From DATAXP01 sp036272935 (lineage in GTDB: Bacteria > Planctomycetota > Planctomycetia > Pirellulales > PNKZ01), in assembly GCA_036272935.1 (NCBI GenBank), contig DATAXP010000003.1:101795-165794 (forward strand): a stretch of DNA of 64,000 bases, written 5' to 3'. The translations under genes were made by a program, and so were the position numbers. This document shows positions 63,671-64,000 of the stretch, one piece after another; the first letter of the stretch is position 1, and each line of letters starts with the position of its first letter. The notes below the pieces were generated by a model that saw nothing but the letters and a program-made list of their open reading frames with translations, was not told where the DNA came from and did not search any database.

Positions 63671-63737
63671 GTTGTAGCCGGTCTCCCGACCGTGCTATCT
63701 CCGGATGGAATGGTCGGGAGACCATTCCATAACAGGG
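63671..63737. repeat. 67-bp inverted-repeat element, short form, flanked by a 12-bp direct repeat
   Basis: Its ends match the 190-bp element at 22611-22800: GTTGTAGCCGGTCTCCCGACC at the left and GGTCGGGAGACCATTCCA then TAACAGGG at the right, with a short centre. The 12-bp word GTTTCGGTGGCC occurs at 63655-63666 and again at 63737-63748, bracketing the element like a target-site duplication. It encodes nothing and would have to be moved in trans if mobile. Confidence 0.8.
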
Positions 63738-63748
63738 TTTCGGTGGCC

Positions 63749-64000
63749 TACTTTTGCACTCCACATCAGGCGCGCCGGTCGCTTTAATGTTCGCCAGTCG
63801 ACGGTGGCCGTGAGCGATTGAAGGGCGGCCATGATTGTCCGTCGAGGCGACAAGCGCGGCATCGGCGGCCCAAGTTCTTGGGGCTGCGATTCGATGCTCG
63901 CTCACCGGCAATGGGGCCGTGAGCCTCGACAATCGCTCCGTCGGTCGTGTGGTGGCATGGGACGTTTAGCGCGAAACGGCTCACGGCGATCACATGTCCG
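63749..64000. other. Window-end region without recognised gene
   Basis: No supported ORF. It has several GTGAGC/GCTCAC words, including an imperfect inverted repeat at about 63898-63922 (GCTCACCGGC ... GGCCGTGAGC) and another GGCTCACGGCG near 63978, suggesting more repeat-derived DNA. Confidence 0.45.

Noticed and set aside
63784..63993. 69-residue minus-strand ORF at the window end
   Set aside because: It lies in repeat-like DNA, has no ribosome binding site and no recognisable fold.

Overview
The window is high-GC bacterial DNA whose gene content points to a non-anammox planctomycete of the Pirellulales type. The evidence is a large multiheme cytochrome with PA14 and propeller domains, a MoxR/DUF58/BatA/DUF4175 membrane operon, a sulfatase, a formylmethanofuran:H4MPT formyltransferase, an HTH-receiver regulator, and intergenic repeats of the kind I associate with planctomycete genomes. 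No rRNA, tRNA, CRISPR array, prophage or insertion sequence was recognised. Both window edges look arbitrary; the left one cuts glgB.

Layout. Positions 1-3090 (minus strand) hold the 5' part of glgB, an RNase H-like protein and a class I amidotransferase-like protein; the last two lack key catalytic residues. Positions 3591-11242 hold a fatty-acid-synthase-like locus: a KAS III gene on the plus strand, then a minus-strand operon of FabF, ACP, two CrtI-type flavoproteins, FabZ and a FabI-like SDR. This gene set resembles candidate ladderane or polyene lipid clusters. Positions 11377-18099 (plus) hold a small membrane protein, a D-2-hydroxyacid dehydrogenase, a 1426-residue pentaheme protein and an RlmM-like methyltransferase. 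Positions 18091-20723 (minus) hold birA, a small protein, ftr (H4MPT C1 transfer) and 5-formyl-THF cyclo-ligase. Positions 20906-22591 (plus) hold an acidic protein, a TPR protein and purine nucleoside phosphorylase.

Positions 22825-47855 are entirely minus strand. Reading in the direction of transcription they run: a giant TPR/PQQ-propeller protein, a squalene-cyclase-like secreted protein, a secreted hypothetical, a DUF4160/DUF2442 pair, then MoxR ATPase, DUF58, two vWA membrane proteins, DUF4175, a coiled-coil secreted protein, a hypothetical, an NPCBM protein, and three HtrA-like proteins in a row ending with a small membrane protein. Many junctions are 4-bp start/stop overlaps. Only the first HtrA keeps its catalytic triad; the next two are pseudoproteases, and the last is fused to an alpha/beta-hydrolase domain that has also lost its nucleophile.

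Positions 48327-64000 hold HU with a clear terminator, a toxin-antitoxin pair whose toxin is frameshifted, an AGCS symporter with an extra domain, a DUF2007 protein, the sucA-sucB-lpd 2-oxoglutarate dehydrogenase operon, a sulfatase, a TMTC-like GT-C/TPR membrane protein, and an HTH-receiver regulator behind an 809-nt leader and in front of a cluster of hairpins.

The most unusual non-coding signal is that several within-operon spacers (8165-8230, 9609-9700, 38780-38870, 54560-54659, 55935-56034) are built almost wholly from degenerate 7-nt repeats that fold back as hairpins. A sixth spacer (6177-6271) uses an 8-nt version. The sequences differ but the architecture is the same, and the two spacers inside sucA-sucB-lpd are each exactly 100 nt.
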